Of a stretch of 64,000 bases of DNA, positions 51,301 through 61,639 are shown in pieces. The notes under the pieces were generated by a model. The model was not told the DNA's origin. It made no database searches and saw only the letters and a list, made by a program, of their open reading frames with translations. Source of the stretch: Euglena gracilis (lineage: Eukaryota; Euglenida; Euglenophyceae; Euglenales). Position 1 is the stretch's first letter. Every line of letters starts with the position of its first letter. The translations under genes and the position numbers were made by a program. Where the stretch lies: positions 19,702,642 to 19,766,641 of the forward strand of contig CP154954.1 of NCBI GenBank assembly GCA_039621445.1. Reading direction: 5' to 3'.

Positions 51301-51953
51301 TCAACCTCGGGGGCTAGGCGCGGTTTGGGGGGTCCAGGACCCCCTCTCCCCCCCCCCCCGCGCGGTCGCTCGCGCGGCCGCAAGCCCCGCTTTGACCCCC
51401 CCCCCACTGTGCCTGGCTTCCCCAAGAAAAAAAATTACGAAAAAAATTTGGACCCGAAAATCACTGACTTCAGACCATGCACAGCGCGGTCGCCCTTGGA
51501 CCCCCCCGCTGTGACTAACCTCCCTCAACCGCAACCTCAATTCCTCACTCCAGCCCCACTCCCGGCCCCCCGGGTGCTGGGGGTCCTCATCAGGGCCGAA
51601 GCGGTGATAACAATTGTATGGGGCATGCCCACTGCATGGGGCATGCCCACCGCCTGGTAGCGGTTTCCAAAGCGCCGAAATTTGGACACCGTAAACTCAT
51701 CAAAAACAACAAATCCAGCAGGGAGGTGCTCTACTGAGCAATGGCAATGTTGAAGGCAGCGGTGTCGGAACAATTTTTCCTGGGGGGGGGCGAGGAACCA
51801 AAAAAAATTGGAGGAAATTTGGGGGGGTGAAGAAGCCATTTTTTTCACTTTGCGCAAAATCATATTTTTTGTTGACCCGCAGAGTTTCCCCCAAACTCGG
51901 CTGGTCAAGAAAATGGAGGGAGGGGGACATGGGGAATCAGTTTGTATTCAAAC

Positions 51954-52280
51954 CATACCATTGCTTAGCGACCCGGGGGGGGGGGGGTCACTTTCCGCTC
52001 TGAAAAAACCAGTCAGTCACTTTTTCGGCCAAGCCAGTCAATCACTTTACCCCCCCGGGGGGGGGGGGGTCGGCCACTCAGTTAAACCAGTCACTTTTTG
52101 GCCTTTCAAAGCCATTTTTGGCCAAAATTTTCTCCGGCGCCTTTGGCGCCGGTTGGCCACTCAGCCACTTTTGGGTGATTTCTGGCCTACCCCACCCCCG
52201 GGGGGAGGGGGGTCACGGCCAAAAACCAGTCAGTCACTCACCCCCGGGGGGGGGGGGGACAGGTGTTAAGCAACGGTCTG
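51954..52280. mobile_element. hAT-like small element with 8-bp target duplication
   Basis: The ends are CATACCATTGCTTAGCGACC and the inverse of CAGACCGTTGCTTAACACCT. The flanks are ATTCAAAC on both sides (51,946-51,953 and 52,281-52,288). The length is 327 bases. The interior has three copies of AACCAGTCArTCAC, G/C tracts and the hairpin CCGGCGCCTTTGGCGCCGG at 52,134-52,152. Same family as the split element at 13.1-13.6 kb. Confidence 0.85.
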
Positions 52281-52359
52281 ATTCAAACAGCCAAAATGAA
52301 AGTGGTTTGTGGGGTCCCAAAAAAGCAATCATCATCAAAGGAGGAGGAAAAAGTCGTCC

Positions 52360-52740
52360 GGAGGGTACCCCCCCCCCCATTGTCCCACCGACTTGCCGCC
52401 GGGAGGCCCGATCGGACAATAAGGGGGGGGGACAATAAGGGGGTACCAAAGGAATTTCATTGGCCTGGCCAAAAAAATCCCCCGTCGGCCAGGGCCCAGG
52501 GACAATACCCCCCCCCTAAATGACCCCCCCCCCCCCTAGATGACCCCCCTGCGGGGGTCATCTAGGGGGGGGGGTCATGGAGCAGAGCAATTTTTCAGTG
52601 GGAAAAGTATCCCCCCCTAAATGACCCCCCCCCCTAGATGACCCTTTGGGGGGTCCTAAAGCAACATTGATAGGGTCATTTAGGGGGGGGGGGGTAAGGG
52701 GGGGGGGACAATAAGGGGGGGGTAATCCCTTTTCATCATT
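52360..52740. repeat. G/C-tract repeats with GACAATAAGGGGG units
   Basis: Repeated GGACAATAAGGGGGG and CCCCCTAAATGACCCCCC blocks in both orientations. A similar unit, inverted, is at 55,870-56,050, including ATGAAATTCCTTTGGTACCC. No end structure was resolved. Confidence 0.6.
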
Positions 52741-53396
52741 GGTTTTTTACCCATGAAAATCCTTTAGAAATGCAAGCATTCTGCATCACGACAGGCTGGA
52801 AACTCCCCCTTCCACCCCATCCGAGCCTCAGATAACAAAATCCCTTCTGTGTTGGCAACATACTCGGGGGCTAAGTTGTTTTGTGGCTCACTTTGGCATA
52901 GGCGGGGGGGGGGCCTCCGCCCCCCCCCCCGCGCACCCCCCCTCAAATAACAAAATCCCTTCTATGTTGGCAACATACTTGGAGGGCTAAGTCCTTTTTG
53001 TGCAAAATATTGAAAATCCAACGGGGAGAGGTGTTCTTTTGCCTTAAAAAAAAATTCCGGCGCCTTCGGCGTCGGGTTTTGGCCGATTTTTGAGGGGGGG
53101 TTGGCAGTACAGTTGGGACCCCAGGACCCCCCCTGTGTTGAGACGGTACAGCAAAAAGTGCCAAAAAAATACATACAATACAAAAAAACTGACCTCGGGA
53201 CCCCCCTCCCCCCTGCCAACGCTCCCAAGATGTGGAAATTGGCCCGGTTTTTAAAACTGCCACCCACCCCTCTCGGACTACATTGTGCAGATTTCACTGA
53301 AAACCAGTTTCAAAAACCAAGGACCGCAAAATCAATCCACAGCAACATTCCCAATTTTGGCAAATGACAAGGGTTTCTGACAGACAATTGACATTA

Positions 53397-53472
53397 CCAT
53401 CCCCCCCCATTATGTACCCCCCCATTATGTACCCCCTGGGGGGGAGGTACATAATGGGGGGGGGATGGTAGC
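53397..53472. repeat. Palindromic CATTATGTACC element
   Basis: CCATCCCCCCCCATTATGTAC at the left is answered by its inverse at the right, with a duplicate CCCCCATTATGTACC inside. A 70-base hairpin. Related CCCATTATGTACCTCC blocks occur at 53,680-53,720. Confidence 0.75.
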
Positions 53473-53756
53473 TCACTGTCATAACACTTTTTCTGAAGGA
53501 TTCCCCAAAAAAGTGCTCAAAAATATCGACGTTTTTGGGACGTTTTCAAAAAGTTTTCAAAAAAAATATTTGGCAAATGTGCTGAAAATTGACCCTTTAT
53601 TGCGAACATCCAAAAAGTTGCCAAAAATGACCCCTTTTGGGCTGTTCGGTCGGGTCTGGGAATGGGACCTGGGTACCCCCCCCCATTGTGTACCTCCCCC
53701 CCATTATGTACCTCCCCCCCAATTTCGGCCTCCCGGGGAAGATGAGCAAAGCCTTA

Positions 53757-54328
53757 GCGGAAGATGAGCAAAGGTCACCTTCAATATATATTGGGCGGGG
53801 AGGGGGGCGTTTGTACCTCTTTTGCCACAGGATGGCGTGTTTGTGTCGGGTTTTTTGGCTTTTGCTTCTCTGCACGTCTATGTGACCCATTGATTTGTCT
53901 TTGGCTCGGCGTGGCTCTACTCAAGGGGTTACCAGGGGTTACTGAGTTGTGTCTTCTTTGCTCATTTTGTAATCTGACCTTGGGGTGCAAACATAGCAGG
54001 TGAGAGTTCAAGGTTGGTTATTTGGTTGAGAGTTTGTGCGCAAAGGCCTTCAGACAGAATATGGTGAGTGGGCGGAAGACAGGGTGATCTCATCTTTGGA
54101 AGAATACAAGCTCCAAACGAGCTGTCTACTGATTTCTCTGATAAGTGTGAAGGACAGGCCTTGCCAAATGTCTGCTTCTTCGGCCCGCCGTTGCCACCCT
54201 TCCCGCTGCCCCAGAAGGGCCTTGAGGAGGTTGGCCATCAAGGAGCGCGCTTCTTGTCCCATGCCCCCGTAGCAATCCATGACGAATGGCATCAACCGCC
54301 AGCCCAGCCGTTGGCATGTTGCATCATA
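53757..54328 (-). mobile_element. 5'-truncated LINE 3' end
   Basis: It is nearly identical to 54,571-55,106 in the same orientation. It encodes the last ~90 residues of the LINE protein (GQEARSLMANLLKALLGQRE ... DEITLSSAHSPYSV then stop) plus its 3' UTR. Homology stops abruptly at 54,328 (GTTGCATCATA), as expected for incomplete reverse transcription from the 3' end. At the 3' tip the 22-base unit TTTGCTCATCTTCCGCTAAGG is present about 1.6 times here, against once in the neighbour. Confidence 0.8.
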
Positions 54329-54384
54329 CATCAAACATTTGCATCAAACAAAAAGGAAAATGGGAAAGTATTTTTTTTGGAGAT

Positions 54385-54535
54385 GCTGCACGGTGGGTAG
54401 CACAGCTTCACCCAAACCGTGCCCCGGGCCCAGGGAAACGTCTCTTTTGGCCCTCACCACAAGAGGAACCCCCTTGTGATTCCCTGTGCCGCCACAGGTC
54501 GGGGGTAGATTATACTGTGGGTGTAATGTACAAAA
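54385..54535. repeat. Dispersed repeat (partner 61,240-61,385)
   Basis: GGTAGCACAGCTTCACCC, CACAAGAGGAACCCCCTTGTG and CTGTGCCGCCACAGGTCG recur in the same order and orientation at 61,250-61,370. It separates the two LINE 3' ends. The origin is unknown; possibly a short interspersed element. Confidence 0.75.
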
Positions 54536-54827
54536 GAGCTACTGAGTGATACTTGTTCAGGGTGTGGTTAGCGGAAGATGAGCAAAGGTCACCTTCAATA
54601 TATATTGGGCGGGGAGGGGGGCGTTTGTACCGCTTTTGCCACAGGATGGCGTGTTTGTGTCGGTTTTTGGCTTTTGTTGTGTTTTGCTTCTCTGCGCGTC
54701 TATGTGACCCATTGATTTGTCTTTGGCTCGGCGTGTGGCTCTGCTCAGGGGGTAACTAGGGGTTAAAAACTTGGAAGGTGAGAGTTCAAGGTTAGTTATT
54801 TGGTTGAGAGTTTGTGCTCAGAGGCCT

Positions 54828-55469
54828 TCAGACAGAATATGGTGAGTGGGCAGAAGACAGGGTGATCTCATCTTTGGAAGAATACAAGCTCCAAACAAGC
54901 TGTCTGCTGATTTCTCTGATAAGTGTGAAGGACAGGCCTTGCCAAATGTCTGCTTCAGCGGCCCGCCACTGCCACCCTTCCCGCTGCCCCAGAAGGGCCT
55001 TGAGGAGGGTGGCCATCAAGAAGCGCGCTTCTTGTCCCATGCCCCCATAGCAATCCATGACGAATGGCGTCAACTGCCAGCCCAGTCGTTGGCATGTTGC
55101 ATCATATTTGGCATGCTTTTCAGCCTCCTGACATCTTTTCCATTGTGAAAATCTCTCCGCACTTCGCAGCGGATGACTTTGCGCAAGGGTGTGGCGGATT
55201 GTCACATCCACTGCAACGGGTCCATCATTGTCCAAGCGAGGAATGAAGATATCCCCAGGCCGGGAACGGTCATCAGCTCGTTGTTCTTTACGGGCTGTAA
55301 ATCCTGCCTTCTGTGTTGTGGTTGTCAGAAAATCTTGGACAGCCCCGTGCCGCCGGGTAATGAAGTTTGATTTGCGGCAAACAAGGTGGTGTCCGAGAAA
55401 ATCTGATTGTCCAAAGCATTTGGGACAGAGGTTGGGATCGGTGTCCATTGGTGTGAGAGTCATTCCGAG
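54828..55469 (-). pseudogene. LINE C-terminal part: CCHC knuckle and restriction-like endonuclease
   Basis: It starts at the edge of the inserted element with LTPMDTDPNLCPKCFGQ, then a C-x2-C ... H-x3-C knuckle. Next come RPGDIFIPRLDNDGP and VAVDVTIRHTL, which supply the two aspartates of a PD-(D/E)xK-like nuclease, and AEKHAKYDATCQ with the conserved lysines. FVMDCYGGMGQEARFLMATL follows, then a stop. The frame is intact. It joins the RT part in frame once the insertion and one copy of the target duplication are ignored. Confidence 0.75.
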
Positions 55470-57216
55470 CATTGGTGTAGGAACAATTTTTTCCCGGGGG
55501 GGGGGGGCGAGCCAAAAAATTTTTCTTGGCACGACCGAAATGTATTTTTTTCTGTCCTCCTGGCCCCGAAGGGGCCAAGGGGGTTTTCGGGACGCGGGGG
55601 GGACGCGGGGGGGGGACGCGGGGGGGGGGCGCGGGGAGAACACCTTCCGGATGTTGCTTAACGTGACCCCCCCCCTATTTGTCACCCCCCCTGATAGTCG
55701 CCCCCCCTTGGGGGGGCGACAATTGGGGGTTACCCATGGACATGTAGGGTAAATTGAATACCCCCCCTAATTGTCACCCCCCCCCCCTAATAGTCGCCAA
55801 GGGGGTCAAAACGCTCCGGGGGGGTGTGCCATATAGGGGGGGGTCACGTTATAGATGGACAAAATCCAACCTACCCCCCCCCCCCCCATTGTCCCCCCCC
55901 CATGTTGTCCCTCGGCCCCGGCCGACGGGGGGTTTTTTTGGCTCGGCCAATGAAATTCCTTTGGTACCCCCATATTGTCCCCCCCCCATATTGTCCGGTC
56001 GGGCCTCCCGGGGGAGGTTGGTGGGACAATAAGGGGGGAGGGGTAAATTTCCATCATTGACGAAGGGAGGCAAAAAAAAACAATGGTCTGTATGACTCTG
56101 GCACGGACTGCATCATGGACTTCCTTCGGAACGTCGTGAAGACAAAATGGGAAAAGTGGAATGCAGACATTGTGGAAAAAGTACGGCCCCAAAGAATTTT
56201 TTGGACAAGAGCTCGGGCTCGCAGATGGGGCGTACAGTGGCAACTGCCGCCTGGTTTGCCCTTTTCGGAAACCCCCCAACAAGGCTCTTCCCACCCGCAA
56301 GCATTGTTCGGCATTGAAAAAAATCTGCGAAAAACAGGGCGCAAATCGGGACGCGGGGGGACGCGGGGGGGGGGACGCGGGGGGGACGCGGGGAGAAAAC
56401 CCCCCAAGACCATGAGTTTTTTTAAGTCTTTGGACCCCCTCCCCTGGGGGGGGAGGGGCAGGGTTGGTGGGTCCCTTGGACCCCTCTCCCCTTCAGGGGG
56501 GGGGGGGTTGGGGCTGGTGGGTATATCTTTTTTGGCGCCGAAGGCGCCGAAATGTTTGGAAAAGGTGCTATTTTTGGCACTTTTTGGCCATTTTCGGGCA
56601 AAAGTGGGTGGGTCTTCCGGGACCCCCTCCCTCCCCCCCCGGGGGGGTTCCACCCCAGGGGGTGGGTGAGTGGGTGCCGACCCCCCTCCCCCCCCCCCCG
56701 GGTCTTTAAAAAACCCCTGGCCGAGACGCTAACATCTCTTTGAAGTCCAAGGGGCCCAGGCACAGGGGGGAGGGGGGGTCCCGGACCTCCGTTCACTTCT
56801 GAACTGAACTGGACATGTTGACTTCATGGAGGAGGGTGGGTCCGGCGCCGAAGGCGCCGAATTTTTTTTGAAAAATGCCCTACCCAGCCTCCAATGCCAA
56901 AAAATCAAACTTGACAGCGAAATCATGGGCAGAATCCCAAAAAAACAATTAGTATCAAAGGACGAGCCTCAAGGGCTTTATTTCGGCCGCCAAAGGCGGC
57001 CGAGACGGTAATGGATTTTGCAGTTTCATTTTCTAGAAATGTGATTTTAACAAATAAGGTGGCTGCCGAAGGCAGCCGAGATGGTAACGCCCTTTGAACC
57101 ATTGATCATGTCATTGCAAAGGAAACTATCATACTCATGCCAAAAAAATTTTCTTTCCAAAATCCCGGGGGGGGCGGCCGCCCCCCCCCCCCCGACCCCC
57201 ACTTTCTACACCCCTG
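55470..57216. mobile_element. hAT-like element inserted in the LINE coding sequence
   Basis: The ends are CATTGGTGTAGGAACA and the inverse of CAGGGGTGTAGAAAGT. ATTCCGAG flanks both sides (55,462-55,469 and 57,217-57,224). The length is 1,747 bases. The interior has GGGGGACGCG repeats, three or more hairpins (GGCGCCGAAGGCGCC at 56,534 and 56,844; GGCCGCC...GGCGGCC at 56,985; CTGCCGAAGGCAG at 57,062) and a nested inverted-repeat element. No transposase is visible. The target was coding LINE sequence, so the reading frame proves the duplication. Confidence 0.88.
55659..55851. mobile_element. Nested inverted-repeat element (TAACGTGACCCCCCC ends)
   Basis: The left end TAACGTGACCCCCCC is inverted at the right (GGGGGGGTCACGTTA). 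Inside are TTGTCACCCCCC and ATAGTCGCC repeats and a GGGGGGGCGACAATT hairpin. A TA or TTA target duplication is possible. It lies wholly inside the 55,470-57,216 element. A related copy with only its left end is at 63,245-63,412. Confidence 0.7.
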
Positions 57217-57224
57217 ATTCCGAG

Positions 57225-58040
57225 GGACCAACGAAGTGTGCAGCGGAATTCAGCCGTGGGTGACAGGGTGCGGAGCCCTTGAGATGGTGTCAAAGCGGCC
57301 CATGCCATAGCGTGTGGTTGGCATTGGCTAGCATCAGGTCCATTCAATGTGTCCCGAAGTGTTTTCTGGCGGGCAAGCATGCTCTGCTGATTCCACCAAC
57401 GTTGTGAATTGTGTGGAGACTGTGCCTGAGAGATCAAGTTTTTGTCAGTGGCCCATTGTGGCAGTGGGGCCATTTGACCAAATTCATTGAGGGCTGTCCG
57501 TAAACAATCGTCAGCGTCTTTGGCAAGGATGTCCATGGCAGCGGGCAGGCCCAAGACAGAGGGAGCTCTTCGACAGAAGTCCACCACTTGAGACAATCTG
57601 GCAGGTACACGTTGAAATTGCGGATCGGAGATTCCCAATGCACCGCATCTGATGGCCAGGGAAACTTGCAACCATTCTTCTGGGGTGCAAGGGGAGCCGA
57701 CCATGCTACTGAATGTTTCCCGAATAATTCCCGACAATGTCTTGCGTGCCGCTGTTGCAGAGGAGATTTTGCAGGCACGCAAGAGGTCATTCACTTTGCA
57801 AGCAAATAAACAAAAACGAAGCAAGGAGAATTGCACATGCGATTGAGGTAGGTGTTGAAGTACTGTGCAAGAATGTTGGATGTCTTCAATGCGCTTATTC
57901 CAAACTTCTTCACAGAAGTGGTCATCTTGGGGGTGGTGGACAGGGACCCCCAACACTTTCAAACCAGAACCAGCAACAAAGGCGGTCAGTGGTATTTGAT
58001 GTAAGGGGCTGTCCTGTGGCGTGCCAGGGGGAATGCAAGG
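57225..58040 (-). pseudogene. LINE RT thumb and linker region
   Basis: The frame holds LTAFVAGSGLKVLGVPV and a long alpha-helical connector with WATDKNLISQ and RWWNQQSMLARQKTL. It ends in TAEFRCTLRWSLG, just before the insertion. F-R-x-x-L-R-W-x-L-G before a Cys-rich knuckle is typical of this LINE type. A frameshift separates it from the YLDD part at about 58,040. Confidence 0.75.
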
Positions 58041-58396
58041 GACATTGATGTGAACGCTGGTCCCCACAATCGACATTTTGCAGGGTTCACGGCCAACCCA
58101 AGCGTGGCTGCCTCGCGAATCAGAAAGGCAAGGGCATTGTGCAGTTGGGCTGGCGATCCCAGCAGATGGGCGTCATCCAAGTACCATCCCTGCCATTCGA
58201 CCAAAGGTGAGAGGCCCTCACAAAGGTCTTGTACACCCCAGGCGAAAGCTGCTGGTCCAAATGGGTCGCCTTGCTGAGCCCCCCTCTGGGAAGGCAGACA
58301 ATGGTTTCCACAATACAGCTTGCTGTGTTGGGCGTAGCACGAATCCAGCCAAGGGCACACTTTTGGGCATCGTCTACGGATGGATTGCAGGATTTT
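58041..58396 (-). pseudogene. LINE RT palm with YLDD
   Basis: It contains QRGAQQGDPFGPAAFA (motif B) and WYLDDAHLLG (motif C, with YLDD where many LINEs have FADD), then LGLAVNPAKCRLWG (motif D). It is in the same frame as the upstream RT part and separated from it only by the TAA at 58,397-58,399. Confidence 0.85.
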
Positions 58397-59056
58397 TTAC
58401 CGTGACAAAGAGTTGAAGGCATTCCTGAAATCCACTTGAAGCAGCCCCCAGCGATTGTCCCTGTCCGAGTGCAGGGTGTCCACCATTTGTTGGATTCCCA
58501 TTGCGATCAGTGGACAAGCATTCAGCACACCAACGCCACATTGTGGAGGACTCAGTTCTTTTAAAGCGTTTACCACCGTGGGATGACACATGAGACATTT
58601 GCCAACCAATCGGCGAAGGGTTTCACCTGCTGCGATTGGGCGAGTGTCTTCATCACACACCGTGTTCTCCACAAGGTTTCCAAAAGCATCCTCTTCCATT
58701 GCTGTTTGTTTGTTCTGTTTTTGCAGAGGTGTCAACCTGGCGGAGGAAAGAATTGGGGCCATGCCGGGGTGAACACCGTTTGTAATTGCCCGACAGATGA
58801 AGGTATCAAGCCCTTCGAGGAGGTCATCTCCACAAGCCCCTGGGTAGTCTCCAACCACGGCCTTGAGGTGGTCAGGTCTTAGGCCACAAGGACCCGGTGC
58901 GGATTCCTTTGGGAACCCGAATATAGCTTTGCGCAAATTTTGCAATCGCTCTTTTGTGTTTTCCGGGTCCGAAGGAAAGGTAATCGTTTGGGAAGGATTG
59001 GACACTGGGATGCGCGGTGGAGGCTCTGGTGGGTGAAGGTCACGCAGCCTTTTGAA
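58397..59056 (-). pseudogene. LINE RT fingers and motif A
   Basis: It contains FPKESAPGPCGLRPDHLK (motif 0/1), DTRPIAAGETLRRLVGKCL (motif 2) and LLQVDFRNAFNSLSR (motif A, with its aspartate). It ends at a premature TAA. The first in-frame stop upstream is at 59,057-59,059, so any N-terminal part is lost or lies in another frame. Confidence 0.85.
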
Positions 59057-59059
59057 TCA

Positions 59060-59840
59060 CCTTTGGGTCATTGCTGTTCAAAACAACAAAAACCCTAGTC
59101 CGCGTTAGGAATGGCCCATCCCACATTAATGTCCGCCTTCCTGCAGGGCCCACTGGGACGACCCGAGCGTACCAAGTGAGACCACTTCACAGAATGATGT
59201 TTGATGTGATGACAAACAAGGCTTAAAGATATCAGAAGACGCTGACTTCTTTCGGCAAACTGCTCTCCCCTGAGACAAAGGTTTGCCAAACAATGCTGTC
59301 AGGGAATGATCTTTTTTCTCTGCCTCAGATCACTGGCAAGAATTTGCTGAAGTGTATCAAGCAGGACTGGCTGTCAGTGGCTGCGGCTGTACAGGTGGCT
59401 TGATATGAAGAAGGAGTTTGTTACTAATCTGGACCTGAGCATGTCCCTGCTAAACTGCTCCATTTTTGTTGGGATTGGCCATTGTGTTTGATTTCTTGTT
59501 CCTGTTGCTGTGCCTGGAACCTGCCTGGAAGGTTTTCTTTGTTTGTCTGTACAGTTTGTTTGCAGCATAATTAATTTTCGATTTTCTGTGTAATGGTTTG
59601 ATTCATTTTTGATCATTGAAACTGGTCGACGGTTTTAAGTTTTGCACTGGTTTCTTTCAGCGGTCTCAACTGCTTTGCAACAAACTGTTTTTTTTTCGCT
59701 GGGAATTTGTTCTGGTGATGTGGTGTGTCATTTGGGAAGGATCATGAATGAGGCATGTGTGTCGTTGGCATTTGTGTGTGGTTTTTCTTGTGGGGATGTG
59801 GTTGCCAATTTACCGCTGAACTTATTTTCACCAGTGGCCA
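59060..59840. other. No gene recognised
   Basis: Sequence upstream of the LINE frame with no motif. It may include the element's 5' UTR. Confidence 0.4.
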
Positions 59841-59844
59841 GTTT

Positions 59845-60165
59845 GGGCTGTCACAGGTGGCGCAATTTGGTGCCAACAGGGGGGTTGGCACAGGTGGTGG
59901 CCAGTTTTGTGCCACGGGTGTTGCCCAGTTTGGTGCCAAGGGGGGTTGGCAGGGGGGGTTGGCACAGGTGGTGGCCAGTTTTGTGCCATTGGTGTTGCTC
60001 AGTTTGTTGCCACAGGGGTTGGCTGGCCAGTTTTGTGCCACGTGTGTTGCCCAGTTTGGTGCCACAGGGGGGGGGGTGGCACAAGTTGCGGCCAGTTTGG
60101 TACCACAGGCGGGGGCTGGCAGAGGTTGTGCCCAGTTTGGTGCCACAGGGGGCTGGGGCCGAATG
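59845..60165. repeat. ~50-bp minisatellite
   Basis: Six to seven imperfect copies of a unit containing GGCACAGGTGGTGGCCAGTT, TTGTGCCACrGGTGTTG and CCCAGTTTGGTGCCA. Glycine/valine-rich frames across it are repeat translations. Confidence 0.9.
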
Positions 60166-60173
60166 GTTCCTGG

Positions 60174-60424
60174 CAGGCTTCTTTTTAAGACCCCGGGGGG
60201 GGGGGGGGAGGGGGGGTCCCCTCCCCACCCACCCAAGGTGGTGCGGGACCCCCCCCCCGGGGGGGACCCCCCCAAAATCGGGCCCGCTAAAGGCAATTTC
60301 CAAAAAATTTCGGCGCTTCACGCCGAAAAGGTATACCCCCCCGGGGGGGGTCCGGCCCGGACCCACCCACCCACCCCCCCTCCCCCGGGGGGGGGGGGGG
60401 TCTGCTGACTTAAAAAGAAGCCTG
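60174..60424. mobile_element. hAT-like small element with 8-bp target duplication
   Basis: The ends are CAGGCTTCTTTTTAAG and its exact inverse. GTTCCTGG flanks both sides (60,166-60,173 and 60,425-60,432). The length is 251 bases, mostly G and C tracts around a CGGCGCTTCACGCCG hairpin at 60,311-60,325. Its ends resemble those of 761-928. Confidence 0.88.
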
Positions 60425-61239
60425 GTTCCTGGTTACTGGCGATCTGAGGAATGTCTGGCCCGTCCAGCATATATCACCCCAAAATTTTCGGGCAACCGTT
60501 GTTCCTTCCGACGACGTCATTGTTCTTTTCCCTCAGGCGGTAAAAGCCGGACCCATAAATGACGGGGCACCATTTATGCTCTAATGGTCTCGCCGCAACA
60601 TTTTTGGCAAAACCGATGTAAATAATTCCCTGTGTTTCTGACTGACGAGGATAAATGGCTGTTTTTTACGATTGACAAAAGTCGTCCTTTTTGACGACCG
60701 GAATGCTGATCCACGGGATAGGGAAAAAATGGTTTCCGATCTAATCTTGAGTCAAATGACATGGCATGATACAAAGCAAACAAACACAAACCAGGTGTTC
60801 ACGGCTAAAAACGGAACCTGAACACAGGGGTTTTCCACAGGGTAACCTGGAACCTGCTTCAAAAATAGACATTGGGATGCACATGATGAACATCTGTACA
60901 CCACAGGGGGAGAATGAAGAAGGTGTCCAGGTCATCTAACAACCGCGTAGACCTCATCCATGAACCACAAACCTATGAAGAGAACGAGGTGAAAAACCAC
61001 TCGCAGAATGCCACAGACCTTTGGACGGTGGTGATAGCCAGACATGTCGAAACTCTGTGTTGTAGTACATCAGTAATATCTTGAGACACTAAACATAATG
61101 AAAACCTTGAGTTTCACACAACCAACTCACTTCGAAGTTCTTGTAAGGGGGGAAATAGAACAACACACATCAATTGGTGCGTTGAGTGATGATGATGAGG
61201 TGCGTACCAGAAAGGAGGTGGCCTGCAAAGATCCCATCA

Positions 61240-61385
61240 CAGACTCACGGCGGGTGGCACAGCTTCACCCGGACCGTGCCCTGGGCTATCGTCTCTTTTA
61301 GCACTCGCCACAAGAGGAACCCCCTTGTGAATTCCTGTGCCGCCACAGGTCGCGGGTGGATTATACTGCCGGTAGTGTACACTTT
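61240..61385. repeat. Dispersed repeat (partner 54,385-54,535)
   Basis: Same order of blocks as the copy between the two LINE 3' ends, followed by a G run. Here it is not next to a LINE. Confidence 0.75.
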
Positions 61386-61639
61386 CCATAAACGCGGTGG
61401 GGGGGGGGGTGTTGGGTTTTTGCCTGGCGGGGCGTGTTTGTGTCTGGTGTGTGTATGCTGGGAATGGGCAACCCACTTCCCTGCGCCTGGAGGAAAGTCT
61501 TACCGAGTGTCGAATGTAGGACTCACGTGCTCAGGGTGTTTCCTAACTTTCATGTACGAAAAATGAAAGTTGAAAAATGAAAATGAAACGGTTTCACGGA
61601 TTTTATCTTTCATTCAGAGCATTTTTCACTAACTGCACC

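Larger units (their letters stand above)
54571..59056 (-). mobile_element. LINE with RT, CCHC knuckle and restriction-like endonuclease, interrupted
   Basis: Read on the minus strand, one coding sequence runs from about 59,056 to a stop at 54,828, then a 3' UTR to about 54,571. In order it holds RT motifs (RPIAAGETLRRLVGKCL; LLQVDFRNAFNSLSR; QRGAQQGDPFGPAAF; WYLDDAHLLG), a linker, a CPKC...HxxxC knuckle and an endonuclease with RPGDIFIP and VAVDVTI. This layout (RT before a C-terminal restriction-like endonuclease) is that of site-type or early-branching LINEs. The copy is dead. It has a TAA at 58,397-58,399, a frameshift near 58,040 and a 1,747-base insertion at 55,470-57,216. The 5' end is not defined; a stop precedes the open frame at 59,057. 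Confidence 0.85.

Noticed and set aside
59642-60562. 306-residue plus-strand frame
   Set aside because: Covers the ~50-bp minisatellite and a G/C-tract transposon; composition and repeats show no protein family.
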